Shown in pieces: positions 20,632 to 32,214 of a stretch of DNA of 64,000 nt. This stretch comes from Thamnidium elegans. Its lineage: Eukaryota; Mucoromycota; Mucoromycetes; Mucorales; Mucoraceae. The translations under genes and the position numbers were made by a program. The stretch lies in assembly GCA_025201345.1 (NCBI GenBank), contig JAIXMG010000001.1, positions 744,001 through 808,000 on the forward strand. Direction: 5' to 3'. Numbering within the stretch: position 1 is the first letter of the stretch; each line of letters starts with the position of its first letter. A model generated the notes under the pieces. The model had not been told where the DNA came from and did not search any database. It saw nothing but the letters and a program-made list of their open reading frames with translations.

Positions 20632-21141
20632 TGTAAGTTTTGTAATAGTATTTATAGTAATTTAAGTGTAATTGATTCAACTCTCAGTGGTTAATCAATT
20701 AAGTAAGTAGTTATGTCAAATAGAAGATAATGTTTTATTAATCATTCAAGAGGGGTATTTATAGTTAAGTGGGATAATGGTATTAGTAATAAAGAATATA
20801 TAAATAGTAAAGTAATATGATAATCATAAGTAGCATGATTATCATAATGAGTATTTGTAATGTGTGCATCTGTTAAATATTCGGGAAAGAGGAATTAGGA
20901 ATAACATTGAATACTTGAAGAGGTGACATTTATTCGTTACTGTTTAGCCTTTTTCCTTTTCAGATTATTCTTGATAGATGGTACAAACTTCCTTTTTTGG
21001 ACCTTAGTCTTCTTAAGCCTAAGCTCGATTTCAACCGGGATATCCATGAGGTCTTCATCTTGATCCGGACAAACCGGACTGTTGCGGTCCGGACTATTAA
21101 CTTCCGGGGCATCCAACCCATCTGCCTTTTTCAGATTGACA
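20632..21141 (-). repeat. 5' LTR (right copy, tRNA-proximal)
   Basis: Matches the left LTR without visible differences. It contains the TATA-like element (20754-20763) and AATAAA (20734-20739) in the same positions. It also carries an untranslated copy of the last 68 pol codons (20937-21141). Confidence 0.95.
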
Positions 21142-21150
21142 TAAATATGA

Positions 21151-21233
21151 GCTGATTTGGCCGAGTTGGTCTAAGGCGCCGCACTCAAGTTGCGGTCTCG
21201 CAAGAGGCGTGAGTTCGAATCTCACAGTCAGCA
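21151..21233 (+). tRNA. tRNA-Leu (anticodon CAA)
   Basis: 83 nt. The acceptor stem GCTGATT pairs with AGTCAGC, followed by discriminator A. The A box is TGGCCGAGTTGG. The anticodon stem CCGCA/TGCGG closes the loop CTCAAGT with anticodon CAA. A long variable arm typical of Leu is present, with B box AGTTCGAATCT, then a T4 terminator at 21234-21237. No intron, unlike many fungal tRNA-Leu(CAA) genes. A Ty3/Gypsy element ends 9 bp upstream. Confidence 0.95.
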
Positions 21234-21881
21234 TTTTATACTTTTTGTTAATTACGTGAGATGTTTAAATGTATATTTCTACTTTTTTAAAGTAATTCGA
21301 GTACAGATTGTACGACATGATCATTTTAAAATGGGTAGTAAAGAGCCGGGAATCGGTCAAAAGACGTTACCACATTTTCTGGGCTTATACCATTTGATCT
21401 CAGCCTATTGTTAAGTGATAAATACGTAAATATTTCGAAGCCAATAAAGTTTTGTTTGCGGTTTATCATGTGGTATAGCAAATAATCTTTCCATGTTCTA
21501 TGGTTATTCTTTTTTTTTGCTGTGGTGCCTACCACCCAATGTAAATGACGCTTAGGAGGTTCATATCTGTTGGTTGTTAGATATTAGAAAATGTTCGTCA
21601 TGTTTATTCTTGTGTGGTATGTAACATTTTCATTTCTATATTTATTGGCGGCTTTATAGAAATAGACTCGCGTTCTAGATGACTGTGGAGAGGCTTCGAC
21701 TACTATAGTGTCAAGCGGTTCATTGTGTCACTGCAAAGTTTTGTTTTGTCACTTGAGGAGTTACAAGAGCTTTGCCATTGCTTATTGCAAGCCAACAGTT
21801 TCGATGTGGCTTCTAATGATTTATTTGTTATTGATTTTTTAATTTCTAAATTTATATCTATATTTTTTGTTTCTATTAGTA
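21234..21881. other. Intergenic, no gene seen
   Basis: About 650 bp between the tRNA gene and the secreted-protein promoter. Short frames on both strands (for example 21190-21414, 21725-21940 and 21326-21535) have no recognisable domain and are not called. Confidence 0.5.
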
Positions 21882-21890
21882 TATATAAAG
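21882..21890 (+). promoter_or_regulatory. TATA box of the 260-aa secreted protein gene
   Basis: TATATAAAG about 70 bp upstream of the ATG at 21958, the same spacing as the TATA boxes of the histone genes in this window. Confidence 0.55.
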
Positions 21891-21957
21891 CATCATTTTT
21901 ATTTTATTTTTTTATAAAAAAAACTATTCTTATCTTGTAGCAATTAAATATTCTATT

Positions 21958-22740
21958 ATGGTTAATGTTTCTTTGATCTCTGTTATTCTTCTCTCGACAT
22001 GTTGCACTGGTATTATGGCTCAAGGACAAATGGCTGTCGCTGTCGTTGGCTTCGTCGCTTCCATGATTGGTATTATAACAAGTCCAGGAGCATTTGAAGC
22101 TACATTCAGTCAGAAACCTCAAGTAAGAGATAACTTTAAAATAACTAGCGAAATTGCATTTCAAAAAGGATCCGAAATGTTAGAGTTCCCTAGAATTGAT
22201 GTATTGGATCTCGCAGGCAACATTATTGGATTTAATTATGACGAAAGAAAAGGCGAAGAAGGCAGGTTTCAAGTGATGGATGTCAGCTACAACGAGGTAC
22301 CAAATGTTATTCAAATTACGGCGCCTGTCATAGGAGGAAGAATTACATTTACTACTTTAAAGATTACAACTTCAAGCAGAAATGTGTTAACTGACAAGTA
22401 CTATTCTACTTTTGTAACTGCTGATGCAATTAAAGGTTGTATTGAAAGAAGTGGTCAAAATGTTATTGGTGATCTGGGAGCGTGCGACAAGTCTACCTAT
22501 GTTGATGCAAAGGGTGTTCTTCAGTCCAGTTATGGATTAGTTATGAGTCAAAGAAATAACTGCGAGTTAAAGTGGATCCAGATAAATATGTATGAAACGT
22601 TACAAGCGTTAAATAACAACAATGTCGATGCTTTTTGTAACGGAATTAAATTTGAAGTTAACCCAAATAGTGTTAACGGAGGAACTTGCAATTACTGTCC
22701 AAAAGGTGGATTGGTAATTCCATACTGTCGAGAGTGCTAA
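21958..22740 (+). CDS. Secreted protein of unknown function
   Basis: 260 aa, single exon. Residues 1-22 look like a signal peptide (VSLISVILLSTCCTGIMAQ). The mature protein is mostly predicted beta/soluble, with a hydrophobic Gly/Ala/Val stretch near the N-terminus (about 24-42, MAVAVVGFVASMIGIIT) that could be a second membrane-active segment. Cysteines cluster in the C-terminal half: single Cys at GCIERSG, ACDKST, NNCELKW and FCNG, then GGTCNYCPKGGLVIPYCREC, suggesting several disulfides. I do not recognise the family; it has the look of a fungal extracellular protein. A good TATA box and in-frame integrity support a functional gene. Confidence 0.75.
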   Translation: MVNVSLISVILLSTCCTGIMAQGQMAVAVVGFVASMIGIITSPGAFEATFSQKPQVRDNFKITSEIAFQKGSEMLEFPRIDVLDLAGNIIGFNYDERKGEEGRFQVMDVSYNEVPNVIQITAPVIGGRITFTTLKITTSSRNVLTDKYYSTFVTADAIKGCIERSGQNVIGDLGACDKSTYVDAKGVLQSSYGLVMSQRNNCELKWIQINMYETLQALNNNNVDAFCNGIKFEVNPNSVNGGTCNYCPKGGLVIPYCREC

Positions 22741-23139
22741 CTAGCCCCTATTTCTTTTAAATAAACTATTACTTTTTTCTACATACATACATATATATAT
22801 ATATATGTTCTACTTGTTTTATTTTGACTACGTTATTTGTATAGTTTTATTAGAAGGGCTTTCGCTTGATATAAAAAATAGATTTTATTTTCGGTATTTC
22901 CACCTACAGCGACCTTCAATAAGTGCTACGTTCATCTGCGGCATTCCTGCTTGAATGGTTCCGCAGAAAAAAAAAAAGATTATTAAAAGCCGTCCACTTG
23001 CGCTGTCACAAACTCCTTTTCTTTTTTTTTTTTCTTTTTTTTTATTTGAAGTGTAAAAGAAAATATTTTTCTTATTTTGTAGTTCGTTAGTTTACTCACT
23101 TTGATTACGTTTTATTAATTCTTTAAAACTAAAGAAGCA
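22741..23139. other. Intergenic, promoter region of MDN1
   Basis: About 400 bp with T-rich tracts; no gene seen. It carries the 3' end of the secreted-protein gene and the promoter of the midasin gene. Confidence 0.6.
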
Positions 23140-26100
23140 ATGATTGACTCGGACACAACCATGACGACAGTCGCTAAAGTCATTGACGATAGCACTTTCA
23201 ACCCTCTTGCGTTTGATCTTATGAAAGCTGTCACTCAGTTATCAACCTTAGTCGAAGGCTCAACCTTTGCTGGAGTAGATCTTCAAATATTAAAAACACC
23301 AAATGCAGCAACTTCAAAATCTCAATTACTTGACATTGTTTCAAAGGCAATGCTTAGACCAGAATGGACTACTAGCGTTGTTCGTTTGTTTAGACCTATC
23401 GTTATTGATCTCGTTGCTCGTTGGACTTTACCTGGTTTTACCACTTTCTTAGACTCTGCTTCTGTATCACCAAATGCAAGCAGTACTGTATATAAAATTG
23501 AATTGGTTGCAAAGGCTTTTAGTACTGTGCTTCCTATTGTACCGCAAGTGAAAAGGTAAATAATTTTTCATTATTTTTTTTTTTTTTTTTTTTTTTTTTA
23601 CTAATATACTCTATACATAGCTTGGCTGTAACATACTTTACCCACTCAACATCCTTGTTCGAGAGATTGAACCATATTAATACTTCTAATGAATCAGAGG
23701 TAAATTCAATCATTGGATAATCTCACGATATATAAAAATATGCATATTAACTTTCTATAACCCAGGTCACATCATCATTGACAGCCGAATTACAAGATTT
23801 ACTTTTAACCACCTATAGACTGCTTCGTTTCTCAACATCTACTTTTACACCACTTTGGAATTGGGGACCCTTAGTTCAATTACTTCAATTCCCCGATCCC
23901 TCTATTCGTTACACCACTGTTTTGTGTCTTAGCAACGTTTATGGTTTGAGCGATGCTCAAACAAAGAGCTTATTGACTTCAGTCGTAGGAGCCGGACACT
24001 CCTTGGATGAAGCAGATGAACCTCTTTATACTATGGTTGATGGAAACCGTGTAGATATTAGATTGTTAAGGTAATTTTCTTTTTCTCTTTTTTTGTTGTT
24101 GTTAGGTGTATTAAAAAAAAAAAAATTGTTTAATTTTATTCTTAGTTTGTGGGAACAACAAAAGCAAGCTGATGATCAGATTTCTTTCTTACACAATGAT
24201 TATGATTCGGACCATAATCAACATGAGCTTTCTAACAACGATTTATGCCCACTCACCTGTAATTTATGTGGCGTTTTGCTTCCCAAGACAGTGCACTCCA
24301 CGGACATGGAGGAACCTGCCAAGCATTTCTTCGACCCTAAGCTCGTATTAACAAACACCACATCAAAGAATTTACATGCTGTCAGTCTTGCATTATCTAT
24401 CGGCGCACCCACATTATTAGAAGGTGTCACTGGTGCAGGTAAAACATCACTTATCGAGGAACTTGCTAGTAGAACAGGAAGAGGAGCGGAATTGGTAAAG
24501 ATCCATTTGGGTGATCAAACAGATCCTAAAGTGTTGTTGGGTACCTACGTATCTACATCCACTCCTGGTTCTTTCCGCTGGCAAGCTGGTGTTTTAACGA
24601 CAGCCGTATTAGAAGGTAGATGGGTATTGATTGAAGATATTGATTTGGCACCTGCCGAAGTTTTATCGGTTCTTTTGCCCTTATTGGAAACTAGACATTT
24701 ATTCATTCCCTCTCGTGGTGAAAAGATTAAAGCTAAAGAAGGATTTCAATTATTTGGTACAAGATCATTTATTCCTACTCGATCTGGAAAAGGAACAAGT
24801 TCAAGAGGCGGCGATTTAATGACAGGTGCTAATTTATGGACTAGAGTACACGTCGAACCCCTCACTATTGAAGAATTAGAATTGGTCGTTCGTCAAAAAT
24901 TCACTCATATTGGTGATTTTGCTACTCATGTTATGACACTTTTCCAAACTGTTGTAGGTATGTATCAAGATCCTAACTTTACTGCTTTGGCTACTTCAAC
25001 TATGGGTCGTTTCCTTTCTACTCGTGATTTAATGAAGTGGTGCCACCGTGTTGATTTATTAATTGGTGAAAAGTTACATGATACTTCAGAAGTTGGTATG
25101 GATTTAACCCTTCGTCAAGATTTATTCAGTGAAGCAAATGATTGTTTCTGTGGTATGATCCCTGATTATAATACTTGGATGACTGTTCTTGAAACAATTG
25201 GTAGACCTCTTCAAATTTCTGAGGATTTAGTTCGCAACTATGTTGATCAATACAGACCAACCTTGGAATTAAGCGATTCAACCATTCGTATCGGTCGCGT
25301 TAATTTGTCTTCTATTGCTGCTAGCGGCAAACAGAAGCAAAAGCAGGCTTTGATTAAGCGTGAAAAGAAGAGACCTTTCGCTACAACTGGACATGCTTTA
25401 CGTTTAATGGAAAGAATTGCTGTTTGTATTCATTTAACTGAACCTGTATTACTAGTTGGTGAGACTGGTACTGGTAAAACTACCGTTGTTCAACACTTGG
25501 CTGATATGATTCATCAAAATTTAATTGTTGTCAATTTATCTCAACAATCTGATAGTTCCGATCTTTTAGGTGGATTTAAGCCTGTAGATGGTAAGGTATT
25601 GGCTATCCCTATGAAGGAAGAGTTTGAACGTCTTTTCGAAAAGACTTTCTCTGTCAAGAAAAATATCAAGTTTTTGGAAATGGTTCGTAAAACATTCATT
25701 CACCAAAAGTGGACCAACTTTGTCACTCTTCTTAAGCAAGCTGTAAAGATGTCTCAACAAAAGTTTGAAGCAGAACAAAATGTCGAAAGTAAGAAGGTAT
25801 CTTCTCCCACTCTTCGTAACGCTTGGAAGAATTTTGCTAAGCGTGTCGAGGAATTCGAAGTTCAACAAGTTCAATCTCAAAATAAATTTGTGTTCAACTT
25901 TATGGAAGGTTCTCTCGTTAAGGCTGTTCGCCAAGGTGATTGGATTTTACTGGATGAAATCAATTTGGCTACAACCGAAACACTCGAGTGTCTTTCTGGC
26001 CTTCTTCAAGATGCCCATGGTTCTCTCTTATTAACTGAAAAGGGTGATGTTGAACCTATTAAGCGTCATCCCAATTTCCGTCTCTTTGCATGTATGAATC

Positions 26101-29100
26101 CTGCTACTGATGTCGGTAAGCGTGATTTGCCTCCTGGTCTTCGTAACAGATTTACAGAGTTCTATGTTCATCCTCCTGATGCTCGTTATGACGATCTTTT
26201 CCAAATTGTTAAGCAATATCTTGTTAGTATTGCCTCTGGCGATGAAAGATGTTATGACGATGTTGCTGAGTTCTATATGAGTGCTAAGAAATTAGCTGCT
26301 GAACATAAACTTGTTGATGGTGCAAACCAACGTCCTCATTTCAGTATGCGTACTTTGGCTCGTGCCTTGACTTATGTTGCTCAAATTTTCCCTACTTATG
26401 GTTTAAGACGTTCTCTTTACGAAGGTTTTTGCATGACTTTCTTGACCCAACTTGATAAGGAGAGTGAAGTTTTAATGCGTGAATTGATTTTCAAGACTAT
26501 TTTACGTGATGTACCTAACCCTAAAAATCTTATCACCCAAATTCCTCGTCAACCTTCTGAAGATTTCATTCAGTTTGGTTATTTCTGGTTACAACAGGGT
26601 CAATATCCTCCTGAGGATGATACTCGTTATATTTTAACCAAGTCTGTCGAAGTCAAACTTTTTAACCTTGCTCGTGTTATTATGTCCAGAAAGTTCCCTG
26701 TCTTGATTCAAGGTCCTACATCTGCTGGTAAGACTTCCATGGTTGAGTATATGGCCAAGAAGACTGGTCATCGTTTCGTTCGTATCAATAACCATGAACA
26801 TACTGATCTCCAAGAATATCTTGGTACCTATGTCTCTAACAACGAAGGTAAACTCGTTTTCCAAGAAGGTGTCTTGGTCGAAGCTCTTCGTAACGGTTAC
26901 TGGATTGTCCTTGATGAACTTAATTTAGCTCCTTCTGATGTTTTGGAAGCTCTTAACCGTTTGCTCGATGATAACAGAGAATTGTTAATTCCTGAAACTC
27001 AAGAAGTTGTAAAGCCTCATCCCCATTTCATGCTTTTCGCTACTCAAAATCCTGCTGGTCTTTATGGTGGTCGTAAGGCTTTATCTAGAGCTTTCCGTAA
27101 TCGTTTCCTTGAACTTCATTTCGATGACATTCCTGAGAATGAATTGGAAACTATCTTGTCTAGGCGTTGCGCTATCGCTCCTTCTTACTGTAATAAGCTT
27201 GTTAAGGTTTATAAGGAATTAATGGAACGTAGACAAAGTACTCGTATCTTTGAACAAAAGCATGGTTTCATTACTCTTCGTGATCTTTTCCGTTGGGCTG
27301 GTCGTGACCCTCAAGGATATCAAGAATTAGCTGATAATGGTTATATGCTTTTAGCTGAAAGATGTCGTAAGGATGAAGAAAAGAAGGTTGTCAAGGAAGT
27401 CCTTGAAAAGGTTATGAAAGTCAAGATTTCTGAAGAGACTATGTATGACTGTAGTAATTTGGAAGAATTCGCTATCTATGATCGTTTACTCAAGGATCAA
27501 GCAGCCAAATCTGGTGAGGATACTAAACTTGTTTGGACAAAGGCCATGCGTCGTTTGTTTAACCTTGTTGCTCGTTGTCTTCAACATAACGAACCTGTAT
27601 TACTCGTTGGTGAAACTGGTTGTGGTAAGACTACTGTCTGTCAAATGCTTGCTGAAACATATAAGCGTCAGCTTCATATTGTCAATTGTCATCAAAATAC
27701 TGAAACTGGTGATTTACTTGGTGGTCAACGTCCTGTTCGTCATAGAGAAGAAAACGAAGACCCTGAGAAGGCACAACAATTATTTGAATGGCATGATGGT
27801 CCTCTTGTTCAAGCAATGAAGGAAGGTCATTTGTTCTTACTTGATGAAATTTCTCTTGCTGATGATTCCGTCCTTGAAAGATTAAATTCTGTTTTGGAAC
27901 CTAGCCGTCTTTTAGTTCTTGCTGAAAAGGGTGGTAAGCATGTTGAAGAGTTATACGGTGACAAAGATTTCCAATTTTTGGCTACTATGAATCCTGGTGG
28001 TGATTATGGTAAAAAGGAATTGTCTCCTGCCTTGAGAAATCGTTTTACTGAAATTTGGGTACCTGCTGTCTCTGATAGAGATGATTTGACCAGCATTATT
28101 GACGAACAAATGACTCATCCTTCTCTCACTGGTTACAGTGAAAAGATGCTTGATTTCATTGCCTGGTATACTCAAGCTCTTGGCCAAAGTCGTACCGTTG
28201 TCTCTCTTCGTGACATTTTGTCTTGGGTTAAATTTATCAACGTAGCTGTTGATTCTGGATTAGATCCTGAGTTGAGTTACTGCCATGGTGGTTGTTTAGT
28301 ATTACTTGATGGTTTAGGTTCTCACGGCTCTTCTGGTTCTTTCTTGACCGGTCCTATGCTTAAGGAATTCAGACTCAAATGTCTTCGTCATCTTTCTGGT
28401 AAGCCTAACGCTACCGAGCTTGAAATTTTGGGTGATACTAAGGATAAGGTACAAACTGCTGGCGATAAATTCGCTATCGGTCCTTTCCAAATTCCTCGTG
28501 GTCAATTAGCCAAAACCGATATCAAGTTTACTTTGTTAGCTCCTACTACCGCTGATAATGCTATGCGTGTTATTCGTTCTATGCAATTGAAGAAACCTAT
28601 TTTACTTGAAGGTAGTCCTGGTGTTGGTAAGACTAGTTTAGTCTCTGCCTTAGCCGCTGCCTCCGGTCATAATTTGGTTCGTATCAATTTGTCTGAGCAA
28701 ACTGATTTAATGGATCTCTTTGGTTCTGATCTCCCTGTTGAAGGTGGTAACAGTGGTGAGTTTGCTTGGAGAGATGCCCCTTTCTTGCAAGCCATGAAGG
28801 CTGGTGACTGGGTCTTATTGGATGAATTGAATTTAGCTTCTCAATCTGTATTAGAAGGTCTCAATTCTTGTTTAGATCATCGTGGTGCTGTTTATATTCC
28901 TGAACTCGATAGAGAATTCTTCTGTGATAAAGAATTCCGTGTATTTGGTGCTCAAAATCCTCTTCAACAAGGTGGTGGTCGTAAGGGTTTACCTAAATCT
29001 TTTGTTAATCGTTTCACTCAAGTTTATGTTGAACAATTAACTTCTGCTGATCTTTTGTTCATTTGTTCTCATTTGTTTTCTGAATTTGAACCTAGTACCA

Positions 29101-32100
29101 TGGCCAAGATGATTGATTTCAATAACAAGATGTACGAAGAAACTATGATTCGTTGTAGCTTCGGTCGTAAGGGTAGTCCTTGGGAATTCAATTTGCGTGA
29201 TGTGTTCCGTTGGCTTGAATTGATGCAAAAAGATCATGTTACTGATCCTGCTGAATATCTTGATATCATTTATATGCAACGTATGCGTACTCATGATGAT
29301 CGTGTTAAAATCGTTGAACTTTATGAGTCTGTATTTAATGTCAAGTATGATCGTCCTGAAAAGCCTAGCTACCATGTCACTACCAACTCATTCTCTGTTG
29401 GCCACTCTCGTTTGATTAGAGAACAAAGTGAGAGCTCAGTTGATATCTTTGAACATGAAGACCATATCTTACAATCGTTCTTGTCTCCTCTCGAGTCTTT
29501 AATGAAGTGTGTTGAGTCTTCCTGGATGGCTATCGTCACTGGTCCTTCTGCCTCTGGCAAAACTTCTCTTGTCCGTCTTTTGAGTAAAATGACTGGTCAT
29601 CGTTTAGAAGAATTTGCCATGAACAACAGTGTTGATACTATGGAATTGCTTGGTGGTTTCGAGCAAGTTGATTTAAACCGTCATCGTCAAGTTGTGATGG
29701 ATAGACTTCACCAATTGATTAGTCGTGCTTCAAAGAATCTTTTGATGTACTTCGCTACTCTTTCTGCTGAAAGTGAACAGTATGGTACTGTATTGCAACT
29801 TATTCGTCAACTTAATGATTCTTGGTATGCCCTTGAAAGCAAACAACAAATGATGATCTGTTCAACTGATCCTACTGCTGGTCAATTGGATTATACTCTT
29901 GTAACTAACGTCGTCAACTGTTTGAATTCTGCTTCTGTTGTTGATTCTGAAGCCAAGGAAGATATTGAGTCTATCAATCTTCTTATTCAAAACCTTCAAA
30001 AGCTTGAAAGAGATTCTATTGCTGGTAAGTTTGAATGGATTGATGGTCTTTTGATCAATGCTCTTGAAAAGGGCCACTGGCTTCTTATTGATAATGCAAA
30101 CATGTGTAACCCCTCTGTTCTCGATCGTTTGAATCCTCTTTTCGAAAATGATGGTGTTCTTATGGTCAATGAGCGTGGTCTTGTTGACGGAACTGTCAAG
30201 ATTATCAAGCCTCATCCTAATTTCCGTATGTTCATGACTGTTGACCCTCAAAACGGTGAACTTTCTCGCGCTATGAGAAATCGTGGTATTGAAATTTCTT
30301 TGGTTGATTCCAATTGGAACAAGAATGCACAAGATGTTACTAAACTTGCTAATTCTCTTGGTGTTCGAGGTCCTAAGTTACCCATGATATTGAATGAGTT
30401 ACAAGGTTGTGCTACTGCTCAACGTCGTAGCTTCGCTAAGGGAGAAAATGTTCGTGATTACTTGTTATTTGCTACATATCTTGTTGAACGTCTTCAACGT
30501 GGTCAATCTCTCAAGAAAGCTATTCGTGAATCTTTCTTCCAAGTATTCGTTGATATTAAGGAAGCTCCCGAAGCCCTCGTTGCTTTATTAGAATCTAACC
30601 CTGAAGAAGATCTTTTACAAAACATGCTTAGTCCTACTAACTCACCTTTCCTTATTGGTGGTCTTTTGTTCCAGGATGATTCCGTTCTTGCTACTATTTC
30701 TCTCCAAGGTGCTTATCTCATTTACTTGTTGCAAACTCTCGATCCTGAGGATACTGCTTCTTTAAAGAAGATTGAAATTGCTGGTGATTACTTCTTGGAG
30801 CATTTGACATATCAAGATTACGGTCTTCGTCTTCGTTGGTTAGCATACATGTCTCAACAAGCCGTTGATACCAAGTCTACCGTTTTGGAACGTTTAGGTT
30901 ATTTGATGAAGGAGGTTTATGTTCATCCTACCTTTATGGAATTATCAAAGATTCAATCCGAAATTAAGGAAGGTGTTCCCCATAATCCTACTGTATTAGA
31001 ATATACTCGTAACGCTTACCACTTGTTGATCCGTCTTCATAAGCAAGAATATGCTGACAAGAACATGCGTAATGCTACTCAACGTCTCAAGGTCGGTAAT
31101 TTGACCTCTCTCCAACAATCCTACTGTTTCCATGAAGGTCGTTTGAGTGAAAGTCAACTTTTACATCCTGTTGTTTCTAAGCTCTATCCTCTCTTTGAAT
31201 CTATCAAGTCTTCTTTTGCTACTTGGATTAATGAAGGATATTACCATGCTTGTCCTGCTTCTACCTTTGAGGTCTTTAATAAGATTCTTGATGCTCGTGA
31301 TTTTGCTTGGAACCTTACTCAAATGGAAAGTCTCAGTCTCGATAATCTTTTGATTATTTTAAGAATCATGAAGGACCTTATGTCTGCAGAAGGTATCAAG
31401 TGTGCTCAAATGAATCCTGTCTTCGGCCATATCGAAAACATCATGTCTGGTTTTGATTTCAATACCAGTAGATCTATGAAGGCTTTATGGAAATACTTCT
31501 GTCCCTCTACTTTGTCTTCTGAATCATTACACGAACTCGAGGCTGAATTACACAAGATCAATGCTACTATGAATTCATACAAGTATGATTCCGAAGAGCG
31601 TCTTACCCCCAAGTCTCTTGTATTACGTGCTAAATCAGAAGCCAAGGAAGCTTTGGTCGAAGGAATTGCTACACTTTACGCTGTTGATGAAAATGATACC
31701 GAGAATGCCGAAAAGGTTTTGAAATCTCTTCGTAAACTTCCAGAGTACATTAACCGTGAACTTGAAGCATCTGCTCCTGCTGAAAAGGATGTTAAAAGAG
31801 ATACTTACTGGGATACTGCCTTAGTGCCTTTGTATGATTATACTAGTGTCGTTACTGAGATGGAGCTTATTGCCAATCTTTATACAGCTGCTTGTGATTC
31901 TTCTGATACTAACGCTATGGAAAAGTTGGTTGAAGAGATGTTAAAGTTTAGAAAGTTCTCTTTTAACAAGACCTCTCGTCCACCTCTTGATATGGTTCCT
32001 TATCAACGTATGATCTGGTTTTTAGATTCCGGTAAAACTGATGATATCACAACTGCGCTTCCTGGTATGGTTCAAGATGCTGCTTACACCTACCATCAAC

Positions 32101-32168
32101 GTCTCTGGCGCTCTAGTGTATATCAAAAGGATCTTTATCAATTAACACCTTCTGAAGAAGAAGTGGTA

Positions 32169-32214
<46 letters not shown>

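Larger units (their letters stand above)
15219..21141 (-). mobile_element. Full-length Ty3/Gypsy LTR retrotransposon
   Basis: 5,923 bp, bounded by 510-bp direct LTRs with TG...CA ends. A 4-bp target duplication TAAA lies at 15215-15218 and 21142-21145 (TAAAT if one base of the end is shared). Internal order on the minus strand is LTR, primer-binding site, gag, protease-RT-RNase H-integrase, polypurine tract, LTR; the order RT-RH-IN is diagnostic of Ty3/Gypsy (Metaviridae). The two LTRs look identical over their length, so insertion is recent. The element sits 9 bp upstream of a tRNA-Leu gene and is transcribed away from it. No chromodomain is seen after the integrase GPY/F module and no envelope-like ORF. 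Pol is split by a one-base shift, so this copy may not be autonomous. Confidence 0.97.

Noticed and set aside
15219..21141. Integrase-fused chromodomain or env-like ORF in the retrotransposon
   Set aside because: After the GPY/F-like module the tail is acidic and low-complexity with no chromodomain aromatic cage pattern, and there is no third ORF.
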